Shown here in pieces: positions 8,572 through 17,903 of a stretch of DNA of 64,000 nucleotides; positions within the stretch are counted from its first letter, which is position 1; every line of letters begins with the position of its first letter. This DNA comes from JAEWWD01 sp964440115. Its GTDB lineage: Bacteria; Bacillota; Clostridia; Christensenellales; CAG-138. Location of the stretch: contig CAYTPV010000001.1 in the NCBI GenBank assembly GCA_964440115.1, forward strand, positions 372,001 through 436,000, given 5' to 3'. The notes under the pieces were generated by a model, which did not search any database, had not been told where the DNA came from, and saw only the letters and a list, made by a program, of their open reading frames with translations. The translations under genes were made by a program, and so were the position numbers.

Positions 8572-9253
8572 TCTTCGCCAGCCTCCTTTCGAGTTTGCGC
8601 AGGCCCCATGTCATGAGCATGACGACCGCGAGGTAAACCAGAGCCGTAAGCAGCAGCGGCACCGCCTCAAATGTACGGGAGCGGATCATGGCCGCCATAT
8701 ACGTGATATCACCTATGGCGATATAGCCGACCACCGCCGTTTCCTTAAGCAGCACGATGGCTTCGTTGGCAAGCGCCGGCAGGATATTTTTGATGGCCTG
8801 CGGCAGCACGATGTAGCGCATCGTCATATTGTTGGTAAGGCCAAGGCTGCGTCCTGCTTCTGATTGCCCCGGCCCAACAGCCAGAATGCCCGCGCGAACG
8901 ATTTCCGCTACATACGCACCGGAGTTAATGCCAAAAGCGAGTATGGCGACGACGATATTCATGCTCATCGGCGCAGACGCGAATATGACAAACGCGAATA
9001 TCAACAACTGTACCATCACCGGCGTTCCGCGTATGACTGTCAGGTACAGATCGCAGAGCAGGTCCAAAGGCCGCAGACGGTGGTTGTGACGTGCATATAC
9101 CTTGCATATGGCGACAAGCGCGCCCAGAACAATGCCGATTACGGCAGCGCCCAGTGTTATGACAAGCGTATTGCGAAAGCCCTCCACGTAGAGCATCCAC
9201 CGGTCGTTTTGTATGATATTCCTGTACAGCTGTTGGCTGAAATTCACCAACAT
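8558..9253 (-). CDS. Polar amino-acid ABC transporter permease
   Basis: 231 aa with about five hydrophobic segments and the His/Glu/Gln/Arg-family permease region (RGTPVMVQLLI near residue 75, NSGAYVAEIVRAGILAV in the middle, LPQAIKNILPALANEAIVLLKETA for the ATPase-coupling loop). The ATG at 9253 follows AGGGAGG. It lies between the binding-protein gene and the ATPase gene. The 221-base gap upstream holds a hairpin with a T run that probably makes the permease and ATPase less expressed than the binding protein. Confidence 0.92.
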   Translation of the reverse strand: MLVNFSQQLYRNIIQNDRWMLYVEGFRNTLVITLGAAVIGIVLGALVAICKVYARHNHRLRPLDLLCDLYLTVIRGTPVMVQLLIFAFVIFASAPMSMNIVVAILAFGINSGAYVAEIVRAGILAVGPGQSEAGRSLGLTNNMTMRYIVLPQAIKNILPALANEAIVLLKETAVVGYIAIGDITYMAAMIRSRTFEAVPLLLTALVYLAVVMLMTWGLRKLERRLAKSDHR

Positions 9254-9415
9254 TTGCAGCCCTCCCTTATAGATGGGCCTTAGGGCCCCGTATTAGTATA
9301 CTATATTATTCAGTCTTCGCAAGGATTTTTGGCATCTCCCAGCCGTTTACACATGAATATATATTAGTTTTTGCAAAAATACACCTGTTTTTTGTTCTTA
9401 ATTGCTTATCCAATG

Positions 9416-9446
9416 AAAACGCCGCCGCGCCAAAGCACGACGGCAT
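9416..9446 (-). terminator. Intra-operon (leaky) terminator after the binding-protein gene
   Basis: Nine-pair stem GCCGTCGTG / CGCGGCGGC (two G-T pairs), loop CTTTGG, then GTTTT on the minus strand. It sits 29 bases after the binding-protein stop, so it likely lets only part of the transcripts reach the permease and ATPase. Confidence 0.65.
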
Positions 9447-9474
9447 AAATGCATATCTATTCGAAGACTTTGTG

Positions 9475-10254
9475 TCAGGAACCGGAAGCCGCCTTGTGAT
9501 CAGCAATCAGCTTGGCAATGGTGCCGTCGTCCAGCATGCGCTGTACAACCTTATCAACAACTTGCTTGAGGTCTTCAGCACCTTGGGGAAGGGCGAGCGC
9601 ATACTGTTCCTCCGTCAGAGGTTCTGCAAGCACGACGAGGCCGGTGTTGGCCGCAGCGATCTGCTGGGCAGGCATTTCATCGATGACGACCGCATCGATT
9701 TTGCCGTTTGCAAGTTCTGCGCCGGCATCCGGACCGGTCTTATAGCGGAACACTTCTTTGGCGCCGACATTATCCGTTACGTAAATATCGCCCGTGGTGC
9801 CCATCTGTACGCCGACATTTTTGCCGGCAAGGTCCGCGGCAGTCTTAATAGCGCTGCCCTCGGGAACGATGATAACCTGCGCGGCATCCACATAGTTAAT
9901 TGAGAAATCAACGCTCTGCCTGCGCTCATCATTGGCGGTGATGCCAGCCGCTCCCAGATCGCCCTTGCCATTTTTAATGGCCATGACGATGCCGTCAAAA
10001 TCCATATCCACAACTTCGAGCTTTACGCCGATTTCATCGGCAATGGCCTTGGCGATATCCATATCCACGCCTACGACCTCATTGTTTGCGCCAAGATATT
10101 CAAACGGCGCAAAACCGGCGCTGGTCAGCACGACGAGCTTGCCGGCCTTCTTCACCTTTTCCAGACCTACTTTAGGCGCGCAGGCCACGAATGCGGATGC
10201 GATCAGTGTAATGGCAAGTACGATTGCCAGGCTTTTCAATACACTCTTCTTCAT
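9475..10254 (-). CDS. Amino-acid ABC transporter substrate-binding lipoprotein
   Basis: 259 aa. Lipoprotein signal peptide with lipobox A-F-V-A-C25, then a family 3 solute-binding domain: KLVVLTSAGFAPFEY, GVDMDIAKAIADEIG, VDMDFDGIVMAIKNGKGD, INYVDAAQVIIVPEGSAI and GTTGDIYV. It is the surface receptor of the transporter encoded downstream. The start ATG follows AAGGAGAAGG. A promoter is visible just upstream. Confidence 0.93.
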   Translation of the reverse strand: MKKSVLKSLAIVLAITLIASAFVACAPKVGLEKVKKAGKLVVLTSAGFAPFEYLGANNEVVGVDMDIAKAIADEIGVKLEVVDMDFDGIVMAIKNGKGDLGAAGITANDERRQSVDFSINYVDAAQVIIVPEGSAIKTAADLAGKNVGVQMGTTGDIYVTDNVGAKEVFRYKTGPDAGAELANGKIDAVVIDEMPAQQIAAANTGLVVLAEPLTEEQYALALPQGAEDLKQVVDKVVQRMLDDGTIAKLIADHKAASGS

Positions 10255-10285
10255 AATCCTTCTCCTCCCAAATCTCTTGTGTATA

Positions 10286-10313
10286 ATTATACTTATAATA
10301 GCAAGAAAATCAA
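10286..10313 (-). promoter_or_regulatory. Promoter of the amino-acid transporter operon
   Basis: On the minus strand TTGATT (10313-10308), 16-base spacer, TATAAT (10291-10286), about 32 bases before the start codon. Confidence 0.6.
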
Positions 10314-10390
10314 TACCCTAATGACGATATTTTTGCATTTTTATAAGATTATTACCTGCTTTATTCAAGTAATATGCGAAGTTAGTGCAT

Positions 10391-10425
10391 AAAAAAACAT
10401 CCCGGACACTTTCATATCCGGGATG
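10391..10425 (-). terminator. Terminator after serA
   Basis: Nine-pair stem CATCCCGGA / TCCGGGATG, then seven T on the minus strand, 32 bases after the serA stop. Confidence 0.93.
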
Positions 10426-10456
10426 CATCGCAGATTGCGTATTTATTAAAAACAGA

Positions 10457-11371
10457 TTATATGCTGAACTTGCGGCGAATGTGCGCCACGATTTCTTCGC
10501 CGACGCGTTCCTGCGCCTCAAATGTGGAAGCGCCGAGATGCGGGGTCATGCTGACCTTGGGATGACCGAGCAGGCGGGTATCCTTGCAGGGTTCCTCGAT
10601 GTATACGTCCGCGCCGTAGCCGCGCAGATGGCCGTTGTCGAGAGCGTCCAGCACTGCACAGGTATCCACCGTGCTGCCGCGGCCGGTGTTGACGAGTACT
10701 GCGCCGGGCTTCATCATGGCAATCTGTTCCGCGCCGATGATGGGCGGGCAGTTCTTGCCAGCAGGTGTGTGCAGCGAAACGAAATCGGACTGCTTCAAGA
10801 GATCGTTCAGCTCGCAGTATACATAAGGCTCGTTCTCCGGCTTATGACCGGTACGGTTGGTGTAGATAACGCGCATACCGAGCGCTGCGGCGCGCTTTGC
10901 GGTTTCCTTGGCGATGTTGCCCATGCCAATGAGGCCAAGCGTTTTGCCTGCGAGCTCTATGCCGTTGTAGCCCTTCTTCTCCCACTTGCATTCACGCATG
11001 GTGACGTTGGCGGAATAGATATAGCGAGCCAACGCAAACATGTGGCCGATGGCCAGTTCAGCAACGGAAGCGGAGGATGCATTGGGGGTATTGCAGACTT
11101 CGATGCCATGATCGCGCGCATAAGCGACATCGATATTGTCAACGCCCACGCCGCCGCGGATGATGAGCTTGAGCTTGCCCGTGGTCAGAGCGGCGTCGAT
11201 GATGGGCTCGCGTACCTTTGTAGCGGAACGGACTACCAGCACGTCGTACTCTTTTACCTGTTCCTTGAGGTCGTCGGGTTCATAAAACTGCTGCACAACT
11301 TCGCAGCCAAGATCCTGTAAAGCTTTAACGGCGCTTTTTTCCAAGCCGTCCGATGCCAAAACACGCAGCAT
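10457..11371 (-). CDS. serA: D-3-phosphoglycerate dehydrogenase, short form
   Basis: 304 aa. A D-2-hydroxyacid dehydrogenase: substrate-side VVRSATKV and IIRGGVGVDNIDVAYA, NAD loop LIGMGNIAKETAKRA, catalytic Arg in NTGRGSTVD, Glu in VYIEEPC and His in MTPHLGAST. It ends right after the catalytic domain, so it lacks the C-terminal ACT (serine feedback) domain of long SerA forms. It follows serC in the same direction (164 bases apart), which supports the first step of phosphoserine synthesis rather than another hydroxyacid dehydrogenase. Confidence 0.88.
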   Translation of the reverse strand: MLRVLASDGLEKSAVKALQDLGCEVVQQFYEPDDLKEQVKEYDVLVVRSATKVREPIIDAALTTGKLKLIIRGGVGVDNIDVAYARDHGIEVCNTPNASSASVAELAIGHMFALARYIYSANVTMRECKWEKKGYNGIELAGKTLGLIGMGNIAKETAKRAAALGMRVIYTNRTGHKPENEPYVYCELNDLLKQSDFVSLHTPAGKNCPPIIGAEQIAMMKPGAVLVNTGRGSTVDTCAVLDALDNGHLRGYGADVYIEEPCKDTRLLGHPKVSMTPHLGASTFEAQERVGEEIVAHIRRKFSI

Positions 11372-11481
11372 AATAGTAGTCTCCTTTATTCAATTGCATG
11401 AGTAAAAATAATACATCCGCAAAAACGCCTTTGTTCAGCGAAAGCAGTGCCCGCCTTGATAATGGTCCTAAGTACGGCGCG

Positions 11482-11507
11482 TCCGCCGGCCATCATTGGC
11501 CGGCGGA
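11482..11507. repeat. Strong GC hairpin between serC and serA
   Basis: Eleven-pair perfect inverted repeat TCCGCCGGCCA / TGGCCGGCGGA around TCAT. There is no T run on either strand, so it is not a classical terminator. It could tune serA expression or stabilise the serC transcript. Confidence 0.55.
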
Positions 11508-11535
11508 GCATAGCCGGTAATAATTAAAACTCTGG

Positions 11536-12615
11536 TTATTTCTCGAACGACTTCATGAAGGAGACAAGCTTCTCCACGCCTTCGATGGGCATAGCGTTGT
11601 AGATGGAAGCGCGCATGCCGCCAACCAAGCGGTGACCCTTAAGGTTAACCATGCCGTTTGCAGAGGCTTCCTTGACGAATTTATCGTTGGTGGCATCGTC
11701 CTCAGCACGGAACGTTACGTTCATCAAAGAGCGGCTTTCCTTGGAAACGGGGTTCTTAAACATCTTGCTCTGATCCAGATAATCGTAAAGTATCGCGGCC
11801 TTCTTCTCGTTGTGCGCCTTCATGGCAGTGAGGCCGCCCATGCTCTTGATCCACTCAAGCACCAGCTTGCAGACATAGATGGGATAGCACGGCGGGGTAT
11901 TGTACATGGAGACGTTATCCGCCATGGTCTTGTAATTGCACATGGTGGGAACGAACGCAGGCAGATCCTCACGCAGAAGGTCTTCGCGCACGATGACGAT
12001 GGTAAGGCCTGCGGGCGCGATGTTCTTCTGCGCACCGGCATAGATGAGGCCGAACTTACTTACGTCCACGGGTTCAGAAAGAATGCAGCTGGACATATCC
12101 GCAACGAGGGGAACATTGCCCGTGTTGGGGATGTAATCCCACTTGGAGCCGAATATGGTGTTGTTGTAGCAGATGTGGACATAATCCGCTTCGGGGTCAA
12201 GCTTGAGTTCTTCCTGGCGGGGAATACGGGTGAAATTTTCCGATTTCGTGGTAGCGGCGAGATTGATATTGCCGTACTTCTGCGCCTCTTTGTAGGCACT
12301 GCCGGAGAACTGGCCCGTAACGACATAGTCGGCTTTGCCGGTCTTGAGGAGGTTCATGGGAACCATGGCGAACTGCAGAGTTGCGCCTCCCTGCAGGAAC
12401 AGCACCTTATAGTTAGACGGGATGCCCATTACCTCGCGCAGCAGAGCTTCCGCTTCCTGTATGATAGTCTCATACACTTTGGAACGGTGGCTCATTTCCA
12501 TTACGCTCATGCCAGACCCATGATAGTTGATCATTTCGTCTTTGCAGATCTCAAGCACCGGCAGCGGCAGCATGGAAGGGCCGGCCGAAAAGTTGTAGAT
12601 GCGATCGTATGCCAT
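11536..12615 (-). CDS. serC: Phosphoserine aminotransferase
   Basis: 359 aa, the normal family length. Diagnostic stretches are RIYNFSAGPSMLPLPVLE at the start, LFLQGGATLQFAMVPMNLL, VHICYNNTIFGSKW, and the PLP-lysine region YAGAQKNIAPAGLTIVIVRE near residue 195. The end keeps GHRLVGGMRASIYNAMP. It makes O-phosphoserine from the SerA product. It begins 84 bases after the last gene of the BMP transporter operon and no terminator is visible there, so read-through from that operon is possible. Confidence 0.96.
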   Translation of the reverse strand: MAYDRIYNFSAGPSMLPLPVLEICKDEMINYHGSGMSVMEMSHRSKVYETIIQEAEALLREVMGIPSNYKVLFLQGGATLQFAMVPMNLLKTGKADYVVTGQFSGSAYKEAQKYGNINLAATTKSENFTRIPRQEELKLDPEADYVHICYNNTIFGSKWDYIPNTGNVPLVADMSSCILSEPVDVSKFGLIYAGAQKNIAPAGLTIVIVREDLLREDLPAFVPTMCNYKTMADNVSMYNTPPCYPIYVCKLVLEWIKSMGGLTAMKAHNEKKAAILYDYLDQSKMFKNPVSKESRSLMNVTFRAEDDATNDKFVKEASANGMVNLKGHRLVGGMRASIYNAMPIEGVEKLVSFMKSFEK

Positions 12616-12699
12616 GTTGTTTTGCTCGCTCCTCTTGTAGAATGTATTTATTCCGAAAACGCTCCGTCCGCCCTCTGCGCCCCATTGAGCAGAAGCTGG

Positions 12700-13686
12700 T
12701 TAACGTTCTTCGCGGAAATAATTGACGCCGCAGGACCGTGGCTGCGAGTTTTCCCTGATCTGGCGGATGCTCGTCATAATGAGCACAATCACCGTTGCTA
12801 CAAAGGGAAGCATGTCGTATATCTGCATGGGAATGCCCAGCGGCAGATACAAACGCAGTATGGACAGGCCGCCAAACAGCAGCGCCCCTAAAATGCCGCG
12901 TGCCGGACTCCAGGCGGCGAATATAACCAATGCCACCGCGATCCAGCCCTGGCCGTTTACACTGTTGTGCACCCAGACGCCGCTGCAGGTCACCATCGTG
13001 ACATACATGCCGCCCAAGCCGCAAATACCGCCGCCAATGCATGTTGCAAGATACTTGTAACGTGCTACATTCAGGCCGGCAGCATCCGCTGTCGCCGGGC
13101 TCTCACCCACCGCGCGCAGATTGAGACCTGTGCGGGTATGGTTGAAGAACCAAAATAGCACCAATGCGATGGCGACACCTAAGTATACCACAAAATTGTA
13201 TCCAAACAATAGCCGTCCGATATAAGGAATATTTGCAAGTGTTGGGATTGCGGGATTGGTAAACGTAGCTTTGGTTATACTGGAGACCGCCGCATAACCG
13301 CCCGCCTTGAGCGCGAGATGTTCTCCGAAGAAATTCGCGAACCCTGTGCCGAATATGGCGAGCGTCAGGCCGGTAACGTTCTGGTTGGCGCGCAGCGTGA
13401 CCGTAAGGAAGCTGTAAATGAGGGCGCCGAAAGCGCCGCACAAAAACGCACCGATCACGGCGTAAACCGCGGACATGAAGCCGGATATCACACCGCCCGA
13501 AGCTGTTACGGCAGCTTCATAGTAGAAGGACGCCGCAAGGCCGGCAATGCCGCCCATGAACATCATGCCTTCTACGCCAAGGTTCAGGTTGCCTGATTTC
13601 TCAGTGAGAATTTCACCCATGGTACCCAGCAGCAGGGGCGTGCCCGCCAGCACTGCCGCGTTGATCATGTTAATAATCCAATCCAT
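12700..13686 (-). CDS. BMP-family ABC transporter permease (NupQ-like)
   Basis: 328 aa, about 8-9 hydrophobic segments. Family features are GEILTEKSGNLNLGVEGMMFMGG near the N terminus, then AVGESPATADAAGLNVARYKY and GGGICGLGGMYV. This is one of two permeases of a nucleoside-type importer of the NupNOPQ/BmpA class. Its start overlaps the end of the other permease by one base. The C-terminal tail is basic and soluble. Confidence 0.9.
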   Translation of the reverse strand: MDWIINMINAAVLAGTPLLLGTMGEILTEKSGNLNLGVEGMMFMGGIAGLAASFYYEAAVTASGGVISGFMSAVYAVIGAFLCGAFGALIYSFLTVTLRANQNVTGLTLAIFGTGFANFFGEHLALKAGGYAAVSSITKATFTNPAIPTLANIPYIGRLLFGYNFVVYLGVAIALVLFWFFNHTRTGLNLRAVGESPATADAAGLNVARYKYLATCIGGGICGLGGMYVTMVTCSGVWVHNSVNGQGWIAVALVIFAAWSPARGILGALLFGGLSILRLYLPLGIPMQIYDMLPFVATVIVLIMTSIRQIRENSQPRSCGVNYFREER

Positions 13687-14786
13687 CAGCGCCGCCCCTT
13701 TCCGCTCCTGAATATGAGCTTATAGTTGATGAAGAATTCGCATCCGAGCATGAAGAAGAGTATGATGCCCGTGAGCACTTCCGCAGCGGACGCGGGAATT
13801 TTGAATGTCGTCTGAATTTTGTTAGAGCCTTTCTCCAGCATGGCGATGGCAAAAGCAACCCCCAGCATGACATAAGGATTCAGTTTTGCGAGCCATGCCA
13901 CCGTAATGGCGGTAAATCCCACGCCGCCAGCGGTCGTATCTGTAAGCGTATAGTCCGCGCCCGCGCACTGAATGAACCCAACCAAGCCGCAGATTGCGCC
14001 GGAAAGGAACATGGTGCGGACGATGATCTTGCCTACGTTCATACCCGCGTATTTTGCCGTATTGGAGCTTTCTCCGACTACAGAGATTTCATAGCCCTGT
14101 TTGGATCTGCTCATATATACGGCCACAATCACCATCACCACGATGGCAATCACCCAGCCGATATGGATGCCGAACAACTTGGGCAGCCAAGTCACCTCGT
14201 TAAACATGGCAATTTTGGGGAAGCCGCGTTTCGCTGGATCCTTCCAGGGGCCGTTCTGCAGATACCCCAAAAACGCTAGCGCGATATAGTTGAGCATCAG
14301 CGTAAACAGAGTTTCGTTGGTATTCCACTTGGCCTTAAACAGTGCCGGTATCAACCCCCACAAGCCGCCCGCAACTACCGCTACGACAAACATGATGAGC
14401 AGCAAGGGGATACGGGGAATGTTGTTATACTGGAACAGGGCAAAATAGCTTGCGGCCATAGCGCCGACCAGTATCTGTCCTTCCGCGCCGATGTTCCAGA
14501 AACGCATTTTGAACGCCAGAGAAATGGCCAGCGCCGTCATGAGCAGCGGAATGGTAATGCGGATTGTCTGCGTAATGGCAGTCACCGACCCCAGACTGCC
14601 CACCACCATATCCGCATATACCGCGAACGGATTATGGCCGAGCAGCAACATGATCAACCCGCCGGTGATCAGTGCGCCCAGTACCGCCAGCGCGCGTATA
14701 AGCGCAGCTTTACTCTTGGGAATGGCATCCCGTTTCACCATGCGCACGAAGGGCTCATGGGCGGTAGCCGTCTTCGTATTTATCAT
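13686..14786 (-). CDS. BMP-family ABC transporter permease (NupP-like)
   Basis: 366 aa with a cytoplasmic N-terminal lead and about 8-9 hydrophobic segments. Typical pieces are KMRFWNIGAEGQILVGAMAA, WNTNETLFTLMLNYIALAF, SVVGESSNTAKYAGMNVGK and GGVGFTAITVAWLAKLNP. It pairs with the downstream permease. Its ATG overlaps the stop of the ATPase gene as ATGA, so translation is coupled. Confidence 0.9.
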   Translation of the reverse strand: MINTKTATAHEPFVRMVKRDAIPKSKAALIRALAVLGALITGGLIMLLLGHNPFAVYADMVVGSLGSVTAITQTIRITIPLLMTALAISLAFKMRFWNIGAEGQILVGAMAASYFALFQYNNIPRIPLLLIMFVVAVVAGGLWGLIPALFKAKWNTNETLFTLMLNYIALAFLGYLQNGPWKDPAKRGFPKIAMFNEVTWLPKLFGIHIGWVIAIVVMVIVAVYMSRSKQGYEISVVGESSNTAKYAGMNVGKIIVRTMFLSGAICGLVGFIQCAGADYTLTDTTAGGVGFTAITVAWLAKLNPYVMLGVAFAIAMLEKGSNKIQTTFKIPASAAEVLTGIILFFMLGCEFFINYKLIFRSGKGRR

Positions 14787-16339
14787 GCGGTTTCCTCCCC
14801 GAAGTCCTTGATGTTATTCTCGTCAACATGAACCATCATCAGACCGATCTCTTCTTTGGTGGCGGTCGTCGCATCCACTATACCGCTGACCTTGCCGCCG
14901 GAAAGAACCATGATGCGGTCGCACAACTCGAGAAGAACGTCAAGATCCTCGCCGATAAACAGCACGGCTACGCCCTTTTTCTTCTGCTCGTTGAGAAGAT
15001 CGTATATGAGATACGACGAGTTGATGTCAAGACCGCGAACGGGGTAAGCAACAACAAGCACGGACGGGCTGGAAGCGATTTCGCGCCCCAGCAGCACTTT
15101 CTGCACGTTGCCGCCGGAAAGCCTGCGCACGGGGGTTGCGGTACCCGGCGTAATGATGCCCAACCGCTCAATAAGCTCCTCCGCCAGCTTTTTAGGAGTA
15201 TCTCTGTCCACGAACGGGCTGCTGCCAGTTTTATAGCTCTTGAGCATGACGTTGTCCACCATATCCATGGAGGCTACAAGACCCATGCCCAGGCGATCCT
15301 CCGGCACGAATGCCATCGCGACGCCATGGCTGATAATTTCTACGGGGGATTTGCCGGCAAGATTTTCGCTTTTGGCGCCCTTTTCATCGAAATACAATAT
15401 TTCTCCCGATTCAATAGGATACAACCCGGCAATTGCCTCGCAAAGCTCCTTTTGTCCGCTGCCAGCGATACCCGCCACGCCTAGTATCTCCCCGCTTTTG
15501 AGCGAAAAGCTTACTGTATCGAGTGCCTTGAGGTGATCCGCATTGCGGCAGGTCAGGTTTTTGACGCGCATACGGACCGGCGTTGCGGGCATTCTTTCGC
15601 GCGCTATCTCCAAGCTGACGCTGCGCCCCACCATGGCCTCCGTCAGCGACTGCACGGTAGCGTCCTTTGTCTCAACAGTATCCACACAGCAGCCCTTGCG
15701 CAATATGCACACACGGTCGGAGATCGAGAGCACTTCATGCAGCTTGTGCGTGATGATGATGATGGCTTTGCCGTCCGCTTTCATACTCCGCAGTATCTTA
15801 AACAGCTTTTCAGTTTCCTGCGGGGTAAGAACTGCGGTAGGCTCGTCCAATATCAGAGTATCCGCGCCGCGATACAGAACTTTGATGATTTCTACCGTCT
15901 GCTTTTCGCTTACGGACATGTTGTAGATTTTCTTGTTGGGATCAAGCTCAAACCCATACCGCTGCGCGATTTCGCTGATCTCTTTGGATATGGCTTTGCG
16001 GTTAGCGCGGCCCGGCAGCCCAAGAACGATGTTTTCCGCAGCTGTCAGCACGTCCACCAGCTTGAAATGCTGATGAATCATGCCAATGTGCAGATCGAAC
16101 GCGTCCTTGGGAGAACGAATGACCACTTCGCTGCCATCCACGAGTATGTCGCCGCTGTCCGGAAAATAGATACCGGAGAGCATGTTCATCAAGGTAGTTT
16201 TGCCCGAACCGTTTTCACCCAGCAGCGCGAGTATTTCGCCGCGGGAAACATCGAGGCAAATCCTGTTGTTGGCGCATACGGAACCGAATGTTTTGGTGAT
16301 GTTGCGAATGCAGATTGCATGTTCGGCCGTTTGAGTCAA
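14783..16339 (-). CDS. BMP-family ABC transporter ATPase, double ABC domain (NupO-like)
   Basis: 518 aa with two ABC domains in tandem. The first has a full Walker A, GENGSGKTT (41-49), Q-loop IHQHFKLVDVLTAAENI, and Walker B LILDEPTAVLTPQE. The second has a degenerate Walker A (GIAGSGQKEL), the LSGGNVQKVLLGREI signature, and FVPEDRLGMGLV. This asymmetry is normal for sugar and nucleoside importers of this class. It starts with TTG at 16339, nine bases after GGGAGGG, with no better ATG nearby. Confidence 0.92.
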   Translation of the reverse strand: MTQTAEHAICIRNITKTFGSVCANNRICLDVSRGEILALLGENGSGKTTLMNMLSGIYFPDSGDILVDGSEVVIRSPKDAFDLHIGMIHQHFKLVDVLTAAENIVLGLPGRANRKAISKEISEIAQRYGFELDPNKKIYNMSVSEKQTVEIIKVLYRGADTLILDEPTAVLTPQETEKLFKILRSMKADGKAIIIITHKLHEVLSISDRVCILRKGCCVDTVETKDATVQSLTEAMVGRSVSLEIARERMPATPVRMRVKNLTCRNADHLKALDTVSFSLKSGEILGVAGIAGSGQKELCEAIAGLYPIESGEILYFDEKGAKSENLAGKSPVEIISHGVAMAFVPEDRLGMGLVASMDMVDNVMLKSYKTGSSPFVDRDTPKKLAEELIERLGIITPGTATPVRRLSGGNVQKVLLGREIASSPSVLVVAYPVRGLDINSSYLIYDLLNEQKKKGVAVLFIGEDLDVLLELCDRIMVLSGGKVSGIVDATTATKEEIGLMMVHVDENNIKDFGEETA

Positions 16340-16503
16340 GTTGACTGTCCCTCCCCTCGGTGATATGAATAGGATGGATGGAATATCTGCAATTCAAACA
16401 GAAATGATAAAGTATCTATGATATCGGCTTTGGATGAAACGGCAAAGCAAGCGACACGCCGCTTCCTTTGCAGGCTGCATCCAGAAATGTAGCAGCAATT
16501 TTG

Positions 16504-16538
16504 AAAAAGGGCGGGGCCGCCGTTTGGCGGCCCTGCCC
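16504..16538 (-). terminator. Intra-operon terminator after the BMP lipoprotein gene
   Basis: GC-rich stem (GGGCRGGGCCGCC type arms, loop AAAC), then TTTTTC on the minus strand. It follows the binding-protein stop by about 16 bases and precedes the ATPase gene by about 165 bases, so it likely sets the receptor-to-transporter ratio. Confidence 0.8.
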
Positions 16539-16554
16539 AACAGCACTGCGCTGC

Positions 16555-17766
16555 TTATTGCACAACGGTGATGCCGTCTACGATGAAGTTCCAGCTCGGA
16601 GCGCTCTGCTTCTCAACGTATTCTTCGCCGGCCTTGAGATCAACTGTGACCTTGTTGCCGCCAAAGTCAACGCCTTCGCCCTTGAGCGGTCCAACGAACA
16701 CTTTGAGTTCGCCGGAGATCAGCTTGGCGCGAGCGGCTTCTATGGCTTCCTTGGTGCCCGGCGCTATGACCGCGTCGTTGAGCGCGGAAATATTCACAAC
16801 GCCTTCCTTAAGGCCGCCGGAGAAATCGGTGGGGATTTCCTTGCCTTCAGCAACGCTCTGCACGGCCATGGTGAGGTAAACGCTCCAATCCCAAACAGCT
16901 GAGGTCAGAGTGGCCTTGGGGGCAGCGGCGATCATGTCGGAGTTGTAACCAACACCCCATACGCCGTTGGCTTCCGCGGTGGTCTGGGTAGCAGTGGAAT
17001 CAGCATGCTGGCCCAGCACGTCGCAGCCATCGTCGATGAGAGCCTGTGCAACCTGCTGTTCTTTGGTGGGATCATTCCACGAATTGGTGTACTTGACTTC
17101 CATGGTTACCTTGGGGTTCACGCTCTTTGCGCCAAGATAGAAGGCGGTGAAGCCGCTGATGCATTCTGCAAAGGGCATGGCGCTTACATAACCGAGTTTG
17201 TTGGTCTTCGTCTTGAGGCCCGCAGCGATACCGGAAAGGTAACGGGCTTCATAGATGGAGCCGAAGTAGTTGTGGAAATTCTTAAGTCCACTGCCCGCAG
17301 CCTGGAAGCCGGTGGCATGGCAGAATTGGATTTCCGGGTTTTCCTTAGCGGCGGCGAGCATATAATCCTCATGGCCGAAGGAAGTAGCAAAGATGATGCT
17401 GCAGCCAGCTTCGATCAGCTCTTTGATGGCGGTAGCACAGGTATCATCCTCGGGGATGTTGTACTTGCTGATGACCTGCTCGGGCTTGAGGCCGAGGTTG
17501 GCGATCATCTTCTGGGTACCCTTGTCGTGGTTATAGGTATAACCGCCATCACTGGGATCCGAAATGTGGATGAAGCCGACCTTAATGGTTTCCAAGCTGA
17601 GGCCTTCAGCCGCGGGGGCTTCGGATGCAGCGGGGGCTTCCGTCGCAGCGGGGGCTTCGGATGCGGCCGGAGCGGGTGTCGCGGCAGGCGCGGGCGCAGG
17701 CGCTGCGCAAGCCGTTGCGGCAACTACCATTGCTACCGCCATCAATAGTGCGATGAGTTTCTTCAT
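16555..17766 (-). CDS. BMP-family substrate-binding lipoprotein
   Basis: 403 aa. Signal peptide with lipobox A-A-T-A-C20, then an about 35-residue Ala/Pro/Glu linker made of PAAS/EAPA units, then a BMP (basic membrane protein) domain: IKVGFIHISDPSDGGYTYNHD, CSIIFATSFGHEDYMLAAAKE, CHATGFQ, YLSGIAAGLKTKTNKLGYV, DGCDVLGQHADSTATQ and GVGYNSDMIAAAPKATLTS. It is the receptor of the nucleoside-type importer encoded downstream. BMP receptors bind purine nucleosides in the characterised cases, which fits the purine-type catabolic genes further along. Confidence 0.92.
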   Translation of the reverse strand: MKKLIALLMAVAMVVAATACAAPAPAPAATPAPAASEAPAATEAPAASEAPAAEGLSLETIKVGFIHISDPSDGGYTYNHDKGTQKMIANLGLKPEQVISKYNIPEDDTCATAIKELIEAGCSIIFATSFGHEDYMLAAAKENPEIQFCHATGFQAAGSGLKNFHNYFGSIYEARYLSGIAAGLKTKTNKLGYVSAMPFAECISGFTAFYLGAKSVNPKVTMEVKYTNSWNDPTKEQQVAQALIDDGCDVLGQHADSTATQTTAEANGVWGVGYNSDMIAAAPKATLTSAVWDWSVYLTMAVQSVAEGKEIPTDFSGGLKEGVVNISALNDAVIAPGTKEAIEAARAKLISGELKVFVGPLKGEGVDFGGNKVTVDLKAGEEYVEKQSAPSWNFIVDGITVVQ

Positions 17767-17903
17767 GCGTGTTATTCCTCCTCTTTCTTCTCGTTGCTAA
17801 TGTATTATGCACCCGGCCGACCCGGATGCAGCAACCAATGACTGCAACACAATCCGTATTATATAACGAACGGGAGGTTTTGTGAACTAAAAAACGTTCG
17901 GCC

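Noticed and set aside
11632..12891. A 419-codon plus-strand reading frame
   Set aside because: Antisense to serC and the NupQ-like permease; low-quality composition.
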